Origin: Limivicinus sp963617275
GTDB lineage: Bacteria; Bacillota; Clostridia; Oscillospirales; Oscillospiraceae
Assembly (NCBI GenBank): GCA_963617275.1
Contig: CAVENX010000055.1
Coordinates: 43,096-107,095, forward strand
DNA: 64,000 bases
Reading direction: 5' to 3'
Shown: piece after piece, positions 1-8,332 of the stretch
Position numbering within the stretch: position 1 is the stretch's first letter
How the letters are laid out: every line of letters starts with the position of its first letter
The notes under the pieces: generated by a model
Told to the model about the DNA's origin: nothing
Database searches by the model: none
The model's input: only the letters and a program-made list of their open reading frames with translations
Position numbers and translations under genes: made by a program

Positions 1-1
1 C

Positions 2-385
2 ACGGGCGGCGGCGTGAGAGTTCTGCGCGACCCGACCAGAGGCGGCGCGGCGACCACGCTCAATGAGTTTATCGAGGGTACGCCGTTGGGTATCGAGCTT
101 GACGAAAGGCTCATACCGGTGCGTCCGGACGTTCAGGCGGCCTGTGATATGCTTGGTCTTGACGCAATGTACTGCGCCAACGAGGGCAAGCTTCTTGCCG
201 TTGTTGCCCCGGAGGCGGAGGAGCGGGTGCTTGAGGCAATGCGCCGAACCGAGGAGGGCAGGAACGCTGCCACGATCGGCGAGGTCACGGACGCCTATCC
301 GGGCAGGCTTGTCATGAACACGGCTTTCGGCGGCAGGCGCATCCTTCAGAAGCTTACCGGCGCGCAGCTGCCGCGGATATGCTGA
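2..385 (+). CDS. hypE: HypE, hydrogenase maturation protein, C-terminal part (5' end outside window)
   Basis: HypE dehydrates the S-carbamoyl group on its own C-terminal cysteine to a thiocyanate, which supplies the cyanide ligands of the [NiFe] active site. The reading frame is open from base 2, so the start lies left of the window. The visible part begins with the glycine-rich and RDPTRGG segment typical of the AIR-synthase-like ATP-binding fold and ends exactly in PRIC-stop, the conserved HypE tail with the essential terminal Cys. It sits 95 bp before hydrogenase structural genes on the same strand, which supports a role in maturing that enzyme. Identification is firm; only the N-terminal half is missing because of the window edge. 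Confidence 0.93.
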   Translation, partial: TGGGVRVLRDPTRGGAATTLNEFIEGTPLGIELDERLIPVRPDVQAACDMLGLDAMYCANEGKLLAVVAPEAEERVLEAMRRTEEGRNAATIGEVTDAYPGRLVMNTAFGGRRILQKLTGAQLPRIC

Positions 386-480
386 GCGCTTCCGTGCGCG
401 AGCCGCCGCAGAGAAAATAACCATGAATAAAAATCCTACGGGTTTTTAGATATATCAGCAATGCATGTGAGGTGAAATGA

Positions 481-885
481 ATGCAGGAGTACAGGAGAAT
501 CGACATCGGCAAGGATGAAATAGTACCCATTGCAGAGCGGATGGGGAAAGAAGGAAAATACCTCGTCATGATCCACGCCTTCATCAACACGGACGGACAG
601 ATGGATGTGTCTTACGAGTATGCTGTCGAACCGGCAATTGAGTCGTATCATGTTGTCGGCGAAACAAAGCTGCCCGATATAGCGCCCATTTACGATCTGG
701 CCGCCGAATGGCCCGAGCGTGAGCTTAATGAGCTTTTCGGAATTGAGTTTGAAGGTCTGGATGTTTCCAAGAGACTGTTTCTGCCGGAGGATATGCTTGA
801 TCCGGAAGGCAAGGGACAGATCATGGTTACGCCGCTCAGAGAGCTGGTGGAGAAAAACATCAAGAAGCAAGGAGGAGCAGAATGA
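481..885 (+). CDS. Group 4 [NiFe]-hydrogenase subunit, NuoC/30-kDa type (MbhK/EchD-like)
   Basis: 134 residues. This is the hydrophilic 30-kDa-type subunit that, in complex I and Mbh/Ech hydrogenases, packs against the large subunit on the cytoplasmic arm. The diagnostic segment is ERELNELFGIEFEG, equivalent to ERE-x-x-D-(M/L)-x-G-I in NuoC, followed by a short LPED..P stretch. The start has a good ribosome site (GTGAGGTG, a few bases upstream of ATG). The stop overlaps the start of the large subunit gene by 4 bp (ATGA), implying translational coupling. In archaeal mbh operons K and L come late; here they lead the operon. Confidence 0.85.
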   Translation: MQEYRRIDIGKDEIVPIAERMGKEGKYLVMIHAFINTDGQMDVSYEYAVEPAIESYHVVGETKLPDIAPIYDLAAEWPERELNELFGIEFEGLDVSKRLFLPEDMLDPEGKGQIMVTPLRELVEKNIKKQGGAE

Positions 886-1964
886 GCTATATTGTTCCTA
901 TCGGACCATACCATCCCGCGCTGGAAGAGCCTATACACGCAAGGCTTGTCACCGAGGGTGAGATCATCAAGGATGCGGAGGTTTTTGTAGGCTATAACCA
1001 CCGCGGCATTGAAAAGCTTGCTACCGAGCGCAATGCCATCCAGACGCTTGTTCTGGTCGAAAGAGTTTGCGGCATCTGCTCTCACTCCCATGCCCTTGCA
1101 TACGCGCTGGCTGTCGAGCAGATAAACGGCGTTGAGGTTCCGAAGAGAGGCGATTATATCCGCGCCATTACTGCCGAGCTTGAAAGACTCCATTCGCATT
1201 TCCTGTGGCTGGGCATCGCCTGCCACATCATCGGTCATGACAGTATGTTCATGCATATCTGGGACGTGCGCGAGGTCATTATGGATCTGCTGGAAAAGCT
1301 CTCCGGCAACCGCGTCAACTACTCCATGGTCACAATAGGCGGCGCAAGACGCGATATTGACGACGATCTCAAGCGCGAGATACTCAAGGGTATCGAATCC
1401 CTCAAAAAGCCTATGGACAGGATCGTTGAGATCTGTCTCCACGATAAAACCATTGCTCTGCGCACCAAGGGCGTCGGCGTCATTCCTACCGCAGACGCAA
1501 TACGCATGGGCGCGATAGGCCCGCACGCAAGAGCCTCCGGCGTCAAGGTGGACGTCCGCAGGGATTCTCCCTACTGCTCATATGAAGACTTTGACTTTGA
1601 CGTCCCCACGTGTGACAGCGGCGACGTTTTTGCACGTGTCGTTGTGCGTGCGCTTGAGTGCTACGAGTCTATCAGAATAATTGAGCAGGCGCTTGAAAAG
1701 CTGCCTGACGGCCCCATAAACCTTGGCAACAAGCTGCCCAAGATACAGTCTGGCGTGGCCGTTTCGCGCCATGAGGCGCCGCGCGGTCAGCTGTCCTATA
1801 TGGTTGCAGGCAACGGCGGACTCAATAACCACCGCGTCAGCATCCATGTGCCCAGCTTCAAGAACACCCCCACCATTCCTTTCATGCTCAAGGGCAACGC
1901 AGTGGCGGACGCAGGTCTTATCATCGCAAGCATTGACCCGTGCTTCAGCTGCCTTGACAGATAA
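882..1964 (+). CDS. Group 4 [NiFe]-hydrogenase large (catalytic) subunit, MbhL/NuoD type
   Basis: 360 residues. Catalytic subunit carrying the Ni-Fe site; it should reduce protons (or oxidise H2) in exchange with ferredoxin. The N-terminal L1 motif RVCGICSHSH (residues 61-70, Cys63 and Cys66) and C-terminal L2 motif DPCFSCLDR (Cys354 and Cys357) give the four nickel-ligating cysteines, which separates it from true NuoD of complex I, where these are lost. The frame ends immediately after the L2 Arg, so there is no C-terminal extension for a maturation endopeptidase to remove. hypA follows after only 3 bp. The family call is firm; the exact group 4 subtype is inferred from the Mrp module downstream. 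Confidence 0.94.
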   Translation: MSYIVPIGPYHPALEEPIHARLVTEGEIIKDAEVFVGYNHRGIEKLATERNAIQTLVLVERVCGICSHSHALAYALAVEQINGVEVPKRGDYIRAITAELERLHSHFLWLGIACHIIGHDSMFMHIWDVREVIMDLLEKLSGNRVNYSMVTIGGARRDIDDDLKREILKGIESLKKPMDRIVEICLHDKTIALRTKGVGVIPTADAIRMGAIGPHARASGVKVDVRRDSPYCSYEDFDFDVPTCDSGDVFARVVVRALECYESIRIIEQALEKLPDGPINLGNKLPKIQSGVAVSRHEAPRGQLSYMVAGNGGLNNHRVSIHVPSFKNTPTIPFMLKGNAVADAGLIIASIDPCFSCLDR

Positions 1965-1967
1965 GCC

Positions 1968-2309
1968 ATGCATGAAATGGCGATAACCCGCAGCATCATT
2001 GAAATAGTCGAATCCGAGGCCGAGAAGGAAAAGTTTGACCGTGTGCTTGAAATTTCACTGCGCGTCGGCGAATATTCCGGGCTTGTTCCCCAATGCATAG
2101 AGGAGTTTTTCCCAATTGCCGCGGCGGGCAGCATAGCCGAAGGCGCGTACCTTTCCATAGAGCCGGTCAAAGCGCGCTTCAAGTGTCTTGACTGCGGCTT
2201 TGAGGGGGATGCCGACAGGGTAAACCACTGCTGCAAGGTTTGCGGCGGCACGGCACTGAAAATGACTGCGGGACGTGAATTTTACGTGGAAAATTTAAAA
2301 GTAGAATAA
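1968..2309 (+). CDS. hypA: HypA, nickel insertion protein for hydrogenase
   Basis: 113 residues, the normal HypA length. It delivers Ni to the hydrogenase large subunit precursor. The N-terminal MHE (His2, Glu3) is the nickel site, and the zinc ribbon is two CxxC pairs at Cys73/Cys76 and Cys89/Cys92. It lies 3 bp after the large-subunit gene, inside the structural operon, which is an unusual place because hyp genes commonly form their own block. Together with the upstream hypE end it indicates that this hydrogenase is matured by a locally encoded Hyp set. Confidence 0.95.
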   Translation: MHEMAITRSIIEIVESEAEKEKFDRVLEISLRVGEYSGLVPQCIEEFFPIAAAGSIAEGAYLSIEPVKARFKCLDCGFEGDADRVNHCCKVCGGTALKMTAGREFYVENLKVE

Positions 2310-2310
2310 A

Positions 2311-2387
2311 GGCGGGCAAAGTCCGCCCTCATGCCGGAAGCCGCGGAGGCAGGCATGAGCTGTCCCGGCAGACTGCGTTTTGCCGGG
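2311..2387 (+). other. Two stem-loops between hypA and the antiporter genes
   Basis: The 104-bp gap holds a hairpin GGCGG/CCGCC (2311-2315 with 2323-2327) and a second one CCCGGCA/TGCCGGG (2364-2370 with 2381-2387). Neither is followed by a T-run, so they are unlikely to be full terminators; they could tune the ratio of catalytic to membrane subunits by partial termination or mRNA processing. Confidence 0.4.
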
Positions 2388-2413
2388 AATAATAAGGAAG
2401 GAGAGGTTTTCTC

Positions 2414-2950
2414 TTGCAAAAAACGAGATTTCCCGCTGTAATAAGCACCTTCATCGTCTGTTTTGGTTTCTGGGTACTGCTCACATGGCCGTTCGGTGTC
2501 AACGGTGTTGCGGTTCAGGAGCTGATAGCCGGTGGGGTGGTGAGCCTTGCGGTGGCTCTCTTCTCAGCCAGATTCTATATCCATGAGAATGCTTTCTGGC
2601 TTTTCAATCCCGTAAGGTTTTTCAACCTCCTTTATTACTCGCTCGTGACCTTCATGGGTGAGCTTATAAAGGCAAATTGGGATATGGCAAAGCGCTGCCT
2701 CGGCGGCTGCAAAAACATCAATCCCGGCATAGTCAAGGTTCCCGTCGGGCTTGAGAGCGAATACGGTCAGGCGATGCTTGCAAACTCCATTACCCTCACT
2801 CCCGGCACCATCACCATGGATATCACCGAGGAGGACGGGCAGACCTATTACTACATACATTGGATCGATGTGACCGCTCCCAGCGGCAAAGAAGCCGGCG
2901 ACGCCATAAAAGGTACGCTGGAAAAAGGCGTAGGGAGGATCTTCAAATGA
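2414..2950 (+). CDS. Mrp-type antiporter subunit E (MbhA-like)
   Basis: 178 residues. Small membrane subunit of the Mrp Na+/H+ antiporter module of Mbh-type hydrogenases. It has two N-terminal hydrophobic segments (about residues 10-55) and a conserved soluble C-terminal half containing NSITLTPGT, the hallmark of MrpE/MnhE. It starts with TTG at 2414, chosen because AAGGAAGGAGAGG lies a suitable distance upstream. The stop overlaps the next start (ATGA), beginning a run of tightly coupled antiporter genes in the order E, F, G, D, E', B, C, D-large, as in archaeal mbhA-H. Confidence 0.88.
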   Translation: MQKTRFPAVISTFIVCFGFWVLLTWPFGVNGVAVQELIAGGVVSLAVALFSARFYIHENAFWLFNPVRFFNLLYYSLVTFMGELIKANWDMAKRCLGGCKNINPGIVKVPVGLESEYGQAMLANSITLTPGTITMDITEEDGQTYYYIHWIDVTAPSGKEAGDAIKGTLEKGVGRIFK

Positions 2951-3210
2951 CGATAGAACTGCTTATATTCGGAATCCTTTTCGGGCTTCTCGCCGTGATG
3001 TGCCTTGTACGCCTTGCAAAAGGCCCCACTCCGGCCGACAGAATGGTCGCCGCCGACAGCGCGGATGCGCTGCTGTGCTGCGCGATGGTGCTGTTTGCGC
3101 TCTTCTCCGGACGCGGCATTTACCTTGACATTTCTCTCATCAGCGCAATGATGGGTATTGTCGATACCATGCTCGTCGGACGTTATCTTGAAGGGAGGAA
3201 GGTCAAATGA
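2947..3210 (+). CDS. Mrp-type antiporter subunit F (MbhB-like)
   Basis: 87 residues, three predicted membrane helices, matching MrpF/MnhF in length. The segment RLAKGPTPADRMVAADS is the conserved cytoplasmic loop of MrpF (GPt..DRv.A.D). ATG at 2947 overlaps the preceding stop and the 3' end overlaps the next start, both as ATGA. It forms part of the cation-translocating membrane arm; no catalytic residues are expected. Confidence 0.9.
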   Translation: MTIELLIFGILFGLLAVMCLVRLAKGPTPADRMVAADSADALLCCAMVLFALFSGRGIYLDISLISAMMGIVDTMLVGRYLEGRKVK

Positions 3211-3551
3211 TACTCAGAATAGCAATAGACGTTCTTATTGCCGTGGGCCTGTTCTTTGCTCTTGCTGGAACAAAGGGCATCCTGAAAATGCCTGACACCT
3301 TCTGCCGTATGCAGGCTTCCACCTGCATTACAACTCTCGGTATGCTCTGCACTATGATAGGCGCGCTTCTGTATGCTGTCTTCGTGATGCAGTCCGCCGG
3401 CACGGCTGTAAAGGTCGCGCTTGTCGCGGTGCTTATACTCGTCACTAACCCCGTCGGTGCTCACGCTATCGCAAAGGGAGCCTATAAGGCGGGCATCAGA
3501 CCCGAGAAGGAAATGACTGTTGATGATTACGGGAGGGATTTCAATGAGTAA
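3207..3551 (+). CDS. Mrp-type antiporter subunit G (MbhC-like)
   Basis: 114 residues with three hydrophobic segments. MrpG signature KMPDTFCRMQASTCITTLG (residues about 26-44), corresponding to the lPD.y.R.Ha.t.a.tlG motif of the family, and a TNPVGAHAIAKGAY stretch near the C-terminus. The His of the usual R.HA motif is Gln here. It overlaps its neighbours on both sides. The role is structural or ion-conducting in the antiporter module of the hydrogenase. Confidence 0.9.
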   Translation: MILRIAIDVLIAVGLFFALAGTKGILKMPDTFCRMQASTCITTLGMLCTMIGALLYAVFVMQSAGTAVKVALVAVLILVTNPVGAHAIAKGAYKAGIRPEKEMTVDDYGRDFNE

Positions 3552-3798
3552 TATTGTTATTATCCTGAACGTTCTTGTCGTTCTCGGCATGGTCGTTACC
3601 GCGATCCTTGCCTCCAATACCGAAAATCTGCTCTCCGCGGTCATCTGCCTCGGAGCGACCGGTCTTTTTGCCGCCGCAGAGTTTCTCATTCTCCACGCAC
3701 CCGACGTGGCTATCTCGGAAGCCGCCGTCGGCGCAGCGCTTACCCCCGTGATTTTCATCGTCACCCTTAAAAAGATAAAGGGGGGCAGCGGTAAATGA
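3544..3798 (+). CDS. MbhD-like membrane subunit (DUF4040 type)
   Basis: 84 residues from the ATG at 3544, which overlaps the mrpG stop by 8 bp; an earlier in-frame ATG at 3520 lies deep inside mrpG and is less likely. Three helices with the APDVAISEAAVGAALTPVIF segment, the DUF4040/MbhD signature that in canonical Mrp complexes is part of the MrpA C-terminal region. In Mbh hydrogenases this region is split off as separate small genes, exactly as seen here with the next gene. Confidence 0.86.
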   Translation: MSNIVIILNVLVVLGMVVTAILASNTENLLSAVICLGATGLFAAAEFLILHAPDVAISEAAVGAALTPVIFIVTLKKIKGGSGK

Positions 3799-4163
3799 AA
3801 AAGTTTCTTACGTGGGTCAGCCTTGCTGTGTTCCTGTTCGCGGGCGTATATGCAAGCGTGACAATGGCGGCCATGCCCCGCACATATGACGGAAGAGACG
3901 CCGCCGTCTCCGTTTACGAGCTTCAGCAGAATCCCGACAGCTATGACGACAGCACTGCCACCGGTGCGGCTGACGCCATCGTCCAGCAGGATCTTGCCAA
4001 GTCCCATGCTGTGAACGACGTCACATCCATCGTTTTTGACTTCCGCGGCTACGATACAATGGGCGAGGCATTCATCCTCATTACCGCCGTTGCCGGTTCT
4101 GCGGTCATCCTCTCGACAGGAAAGAAGAAAGCGAAAAAGGAGGATGCGGAAAATGGAAAATAA
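3795..4163 (+). CDS. MbhE-like membrane subunit
   Basis: 122 residues. An N-terminal hydrophobic helix, an outside-facing polar region (about 30-75), then VTSIVFDFRGYDTMGEAFIL followed by a second helix. The FDFRGYDT.GEA motif is the conserved MbhE/MrpA-C-terminal signature, where the acidic residue lies on the ion path. The start overlaps the previous stop (ATGA) and is preceded by a G-rich ribosome site. It ends in a Lys-rich cytoplasmic tail overlapping the ribosome site of the next gene. Confidence 0.85.
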   Translation: MKKFLTWVSLAVFLFAGVYASVTMAAMPRTYDGRDAAVSVYELQQNPDSYDDSTATGAADAIVQQDLAKSHAVNDVTSIVFDFRGYDTMGEAFILITAVAGSAVILSTGKKKAKKEDAENGK

Positions 4164-4620
4164 TAACATCAAGGTCAAGGGCGATGTTATCATCAAGTGC
4201 GGTACGGATAAGGTCATCCCCTTCGTCTTCATGTATATGTTCTATGTTATCCTTCACGGCCATCTGTCCCCGGGCGGCGGTTTCCAGGGCGGTGTGCTTA
4301 TGGTTGCTGCGATCGCGTTTATCTACATGGGCTACGGCTATGAAGGTACCGCAAAGTGCATCAACCGCGGTTTCCTGCACAAATTTGAGGGCTTTGCTTC
4401 GATAGCATACATTTTCTTTGCAATGCTCGGCGTTTTCGGCGGCGCATATTTCTGTGAAAATGTTCTGTTCGATCACGGCAATATCGGCGACCTGTATTCG
4501 ACCGGAACCATATTCTATATGAATGTAACCGTCGGTGCAAAGGTTCTGGCGGGTGTCGGCGTCCTCGGCCTTACCATGTTGGGACTGCTTGCCGTCAACG
4601 ACGATGACGAGAAAGAATGA
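4153..4620 (+). CDS. Mrp-type antiporter subunit B (MbhF-like)
   Basis: 155 residues, four helices. HGHLSPGGGFQGGVLMVAA is the MrpB/MnhB signature. Two nearby ATGs exist at 4144 and 4153; the second is chosen because AAAAAGGAGG ends at 4143, directly abutting the first but 9 bp from the second. It corresponds to MbhF of archaeal Mbh. Its neighbours and overlap pattern place it in the antiporter half of the complex. Confidence 0.9.
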   Translation: MENNNIKVKGDVIIKCGTDKVIPFVFMYMFYVILHGHLSPGGGFQGGVLMVAAIAFIYMGYGYEGTAKCINRGFLHKFEGFASIAYIFFAMLGVFGGAYFCENVLFDHGNIGDLYSTGTIFYMNVTVGAKVLAGVGVLGLTMLGLLAVNDDDEKE

Positions 4621-4630
4621 GGTGAATGAT

Positions 4631-4981
4631 ATGATACTGTTCAATTATATAGCGTCCTTCTTCCTCATCTCCCTCGGCTTCTATACGATCATCACAAAGT
4701 ATAATCTGATCAAGACGGTTATCGGCCTTTCAATCACCGACTACGGCGTGAATCTGCTGATAATCTCCATCGGCTACAATCCCGGCGGCACCGCACCTAT
4801 CTTCACCGCGGGTGAGCTTACCGCTGCAAGCTACTTTGTAGACCCGATACCTCAGGCTCTGACGCTCACCAGTATAGTTATCGGCGCCTGCGTTACCGCA
4901 ATGAGCCTTTCGCTGGTCATGAAGCTTCATGATTCCTACGGTACGCTTGATACCAGAGAGATAAGGAGGCTGAGAGGATGA
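4631..4981 (+). CDS. Mrp-type antiporter subunit C (MbhG/NuoK-like)
   Basis: 116 residues with three helices, homologous to NuoK of complex I. The first helix segment is followed by KTVIGLSITDYGVNLLIIS, equivalent to the MrpC K..iGl.l...avNLlll region; DPIPQALTLTSIVIGACVTA is the classic C-terminal motif DPlPQALvLTAIVIg. The family call is very secure. The stop overlaps the start of the large antiporter subunit. Confidence 0.93.
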   Translation: MILFNYIASFFLISLGFYTIITKYNLIKTVIGLSITDYGVNLLIISIGYNPGGTAPIFTAGELTAASYFVDPIPQALTLTSIVIGACVTAMSLSLVMKLHDSYGTLDTREIRRLRG

Positions 4982-6903
4982 GTTTCTTTGATTACCACCA
5001 CTTCCCAATCTACTCCGTAATGGTGCTGTTCCTCGGCGCGTTTCTTATCGTCATGTTCGGCAAGAACAAGGCTGCAAGAAACATCATCGCTTTTCTGGCT
5101 GTTTCGGCGTCTCTTGCTTGCATGGTGGCTCTTGTAAAGCCCGTTATGCTTGAGCATGAGATAATTTCCTACTGGATGGGCAACCGTGTTCCGGCAGGCG
5201 GCTATGCTATCGGCATCGCGCTTGAGGTCGATGCGCTGAGCCTGTTCTTCGGACTGCTCATTGCGACTGCGGTTTTCGTCTCCGGCGTATATTCGCTGCA
5301 ATATATGGAAAAGGATGAAAACGTTCCTCAGTATTATACTCTGTTCCTCATGCTTGCGGGCGGCGTTATTGGTCTTGTGCTGTCGGGCGATATCTTCAAC
5401 ATGTTCATCATGGTCGAGATACTCACCTTTGCGGCAGTCGCGCTCACCGCTTTCCGCAACAAGGCGCATGGCGCGCTTGAGGCGGCATTCAAGTATCTGA
5501 TCGTCGGCTGCATCGGTTCTACCTGCATCCTCACCGGTACGATAATGCTCTATGCTCAGGCTCATACCCTGAACTTCGCACAGCTTTCAGCACTTATTCC
5601 CGGACATATGAACAATGCCACCAAGCTTGCCTTTGCGCTTTTGTACATCGGCTTCTCCACAAAGGCGTTCATCGTTCCGTTCCATCCGCTGGCGGCGGAC
5701 GCCCACGGTGCGGCTCCCGCGTCCATATCCGTTCTGATCTCCGGCGTTCTTACAAAGTCCGGTATCTACGGTATCATAAGGCTTACATACTTCCTGTTCC
5801 AGACTATGGGACTCGGTTCGTTCCAGTTCCTGCTGGTGTTTGTGGGCAGTGTCAGTATGTTTGTGTGCGTCACTATGGCTCTTGCGCAGCATGACTTCAA
5901 GCGTCTGCTTGCTTTCCATTCCATTTCGCAGATAGGCTACGTTCTTACCGCTGTGGGTCTCTGTACGGGACTTGGTATCTCCGCCGGCCTTTATCACGCG
6001 ATGAACCACACCCTTTTCAAGGGTCTGCTGTTCCTTGCTGCGGGCGCTGTGCTCCACGAGACGGGAACGACCAATCTTGACGAGCTTGGCGGCCTTTCCA
6101 AGAAAATGCCATGGACGACAGGGCTGTTCCTCATCGGTGCGTTTTCCATCAGCGGCCTGCCTCCGTTCAACGGCTTTGCCTCAAAGTGGATGATCTATCA
6201 GGCCACCTATCAGAAAGCCGCCGAGACGGGCAACATCGGCTTCCTGCTTGTTACCGTCGTCGCGCTTGTGACATCCGTTCTCACCCTTGCATCATTTGTC
6301 AAGGTCGCACAGTCCGTCTTCTTCGGGAGACTTCCTGCACGTTATGAGAACGTTCACGAGGTCAAGCCAGGCATGATAATCGCAATGTGCATCTTTGCGG
6401 TGCTCTGCGTTCTCACCGGCCTTTTCCCCGAGTTTGTCACCAAGAACCTTACGGAACCTGCCGCACGTGCCGTGTTTGACGTTACCCGTTATATCGACAC
6501 CATGATGGGCACCGGCTACGCCGCATCCGCAATGGGCGAAAATCTCCCCGTTGCCGCGACGGTAAGCTTCAACGCTCTCGGCTATTGGGCGCCTGTCCAG
6601 TGGCTGCTCATCCTCTGCATCAGCCTTCTTGCGGTCACGATCGTTGCCGTCTGCGGCAAGTACGACAGAGTAAGCGAGCCGAGACCCGAGTGCGCCGATC
6701 CCAAGTACGATCTGTTCTGGGGCGGCGAGGAGAGTGAGTTCTCTCAGGTCGGCGGCGGAGACCTTTTCTGGGGCTTCAAGTACAATTGGCGTCACTATTT
6801 CGACTTCATGCATAACCTGCACAGCGGCGTTGTGAACGATTACTCCCTTTGGGCGATTGTCGCGCTTGCCCTTGCCACTGTGTTCATCACGATAGTTCTT
6901 TAA
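4978..6903 (+). CDS. Large antiporter-like subunit (MrpD/NuoN type, MbhH-like)
   Basis: 641 residues, about 14 helices plus extra C-terminal length compared with a typical MrpD (near 500). Conserved antiporter elements are the Glu of FNMFIMVEILTFAA (TM5), the Lys of AFKYLIVG (TM7), and the broken-helix segment STKAFIVPFHPLAADAHG followed by APASISVLISGVLTKSG. HDFKRLLAFHSISQIGY and GLPPFNGFASKW are also present. These residues form the proton path in complex I antiporter subunits. The added C-terminal part (about 490-641) has a cytoplasmic loop with many acidic residues and ends in a helix; its role is unknown. ATG overlaps the preceding gene. Confidence 0.92.
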   Translation: MSFFDYHHFPIYSVMVLFLGAFLIVMFGKNKAARNIIAFLAVSASLACMVALVKPVMLEHEIISYWMGNRVPAGGYAIGIALEVDALSLFFGLLIATAVFVSGVYSLQYMEKDENVPQYYTLFLMLAGGVIGLVLSGDIFNMFIMVEILTFAAVALTAFRNKAHGALEAAFKYLIVGCIGSTCILTGTIMLYAQAHTLNFAQLSALIPGHMNNATKLAFALLYIGFSTKAFIVPFHPLAADAHGAAPASISVLISGVLTKSGIYGIIRLTYFLFQTMGLGSFQFLLVFVGSVSMFVCVTMALAQHDFKRLLAFHSISQIGYVLTAVGLCTGLGISAGLYHAMNHTLFKGLLFLAAGAVLHETGTTNLDELGGLSKKMPWTTGLFLIGAFSISGLPPFNGFASKWMIYQATYQKAAETGNIGFLLVTVVALVTSVLTLASFVKVAQSVFFGRLPARYENVHEVKPGMIIAMCIFAVLCVLTGLFPEFVTKNLTEPAARAVFDVTRYIDTMMGTGYAASAMGENLPVAATVSFNALGYWAPVQWLLILCISLLAVTIVAVCGKYDRVSEPRPECADPKYDLFWGGEESEFSQVGGGDLFWGFKYNWRHYFDFMHNLHSGVVNDYSLWAIVALALATVFITIVL

Positions 6904-6916
6904 GGAGGTGGGAAGT

Positions 6917-7879
6917 ATGGAATTAGTTAAAACAGCGCTTGAATACCTTGGCTATATCCTCATTTTCCCCGGCTTCCTGTTCTGCATGATGACCGGACTT
7001 CTGCTCACCGGTATCGACCGCAAGATCGTCGCCAGAATGCAGAAGAGGGTGGGGCCGCCCATTCTCCAGCCTTTCTATGATTTCTTCAAACTCTGCGGCA
7101 AGGAAACCATTATTCCAGCCGCGGCGTCCAAAACGACCTTCCTCATGGCTCCTCTGGTGGGACTTGCGGCGCTTGTCGTGCTGCAAATGTTCATCCCTAT
7201 CCATGGCTGGTCGGCTTTCTCCGGCATGGCGGACATCATTGTCATCCTCTACCTGCTGCTCATCCCTGCAATGGCGACCATGATGGGCGGCGCGGCTTCC
7301 GGCTCACCCTATGCCGGTGTCGGCCTGAGCCGTGAGATGGTAACGGTCATCTCGTGTGAGCTGCCTTTGGTGCTTGTGCTTCTGGCGATCGGCAAAGCGG
7401 TGGGTGGTGCATCCGTCACTTTCTCCTTCTCGCAGATATCGAATTATCAGCTTACAAACGGCAGCCTCATCCTCCGACCCAGCATGATACCCGCCGCTAT
7501 CGCCTTCCTTATGATAATCCCCGGCGAAACCGGCAATCATCCCTTTGACACCGCCGAGGCGGAGACGGAGATATGCGAAGGTCTTCTGGCAGAGTACAGC
7601 GGCGCACCGCTTGCCGTGTACAAGCTCAGCCACAGCATAAAGATGTTCACGCTCACAAGCCTTTTCACGGCTCTGTTTCTTGGCGGTATCGGTACCGGCA
7701 TTATCCTTGTTGACGGTATTATCGTGTTCGCACTGTCCGTCGTTATAACCGTTCTTACCATTTCTCTTGTTCACGCCATTACCGCACGTCTCAAGATAGA
7801 GCAGGTGTTCAAGTACTATTGGACCGTTGTTTCCGGCCTTGCGCTGATAAGTGTTGTGCTGGCATGGTACGGTCTGTAA
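6917..7879 (+). CDS. NuoH-like membrane anchor of hydrogenase (MbhM/EchB type)
   Basis: 320 residues, about eight helices. This subunit joins the hydrophilic hydrogenase arm to the ion-pumping membrane arm. It shows the NuoH hallmarks RKIVARMQKRVGPPILQPFYD near the N-terminus and ETGNHPFDTAEAETEICEG in the middle, equivalent to the NuoH quinone-site loop PFDLPEAE. The ATG at 6917 was chosen over a GTG at 6908 because TAAGGAGGTG (6901-6910) is a perfect ribosome site at the right distance. Confidence 0.94.
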   Translation: MELVKTALEYLGYILIFPGFLFCMMTGLLLTGIDRKIVARMQKRVGPPILQPFYDFFKLCGKETIIPAAASKTTFLMAPLVGLAALVVLQMFIPIHGWSAFSGMADIIVILYLLLIPAMATMMGGAASGSPYAGVGLSREMVTVISCELPLVLVLLAIGKAVGGASVTFSFSQISNYQLTNGSLILRPSMIPAAIAFLMIIPGETGNHPFDTAEAETEICEGLLAEYSGAPLAVYKLSHSIKMFTLTSLFTALFLGGIGTGIILVDGIIVFALSVVITVLTISLVHAITARLKIEQVFKYYWTVVSGLALISVVLAWYGL

Positions 7880-7891
7880 GGAGGGGTGAAA

Positions 7892-8332
7892 ATGTTTAAG
7901 AAACTGATTTCGGAAAGCACCGCAAAATCCCCGTGGCTGTTCCACATCAATGCCGGTTCCTGCAACGGGTGCGATATAGAGCTCGTCTCCGTTCTCACCC
8001 CCCGCTATGATGTCGAGCGTCTCGGCTTCAAGCTTACCGGCTCTCCCCGTCATGCGGATATCGTGGTCGTAACAGGCCCCTGCACCAAGCAGTCGCTCCC
8101 CAGAGTCCTGAGAGCCATTTCCCAGGTTCCCGATCCAAAGTGCGTCGTAACCATGGGCTCCTGCCCGCAGTCCGGCAACGTCTTCAAGGGCAGCTATTCC
8201 GTCTGTGCACCGCTGAGCCAGTATGTGCATGTCGATGTTGATGTGGCAGGCTGTGCGCCGAAGCCCGAGGCGGTCATTGAGGGACTTGCTCTTGCAACTG
8301 AAATTCTCAAGGAAAAGAGGGCACAGAAATAA
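7892..8332 (+). CDS. Group 4 [NiFe]-hydrogenase small subunit (MbhJ/EchC, NuoB-like)
   Basis: 146 residues. It carries the single proximal [4Fe-4S] cluster that passes electrons to or from the Ni-Fe site. Ligands are visible as Cys24 and Cys27 (SCNGCD), Cys91 (GSCPQSG) and Cys121 (VAGCAPKPEAV). The last motif has Ala where most relatives have Pro (GCPP). Length is typical of group 4 enzymes, which lack the extra clusters of uptake hydrogenases. The ATG at 7892 is preceded by GGAGGGG. The stop overlaps the ferredoxin subunit start by one base. Confidence 0.94.
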   Translation: MFKKLISESTAKSPWLFHINAGSCNGCDIELVSVLTPRYDVERLGFKLTGSPRHADIVVVTGPCTKQSLPRVLRAISQVPDPKCVVTMGSCPQSGNVFKGSYSVCAPLSQYVHVDVDVAGCAPKPEAVIEGLALATEILKEKRAQK

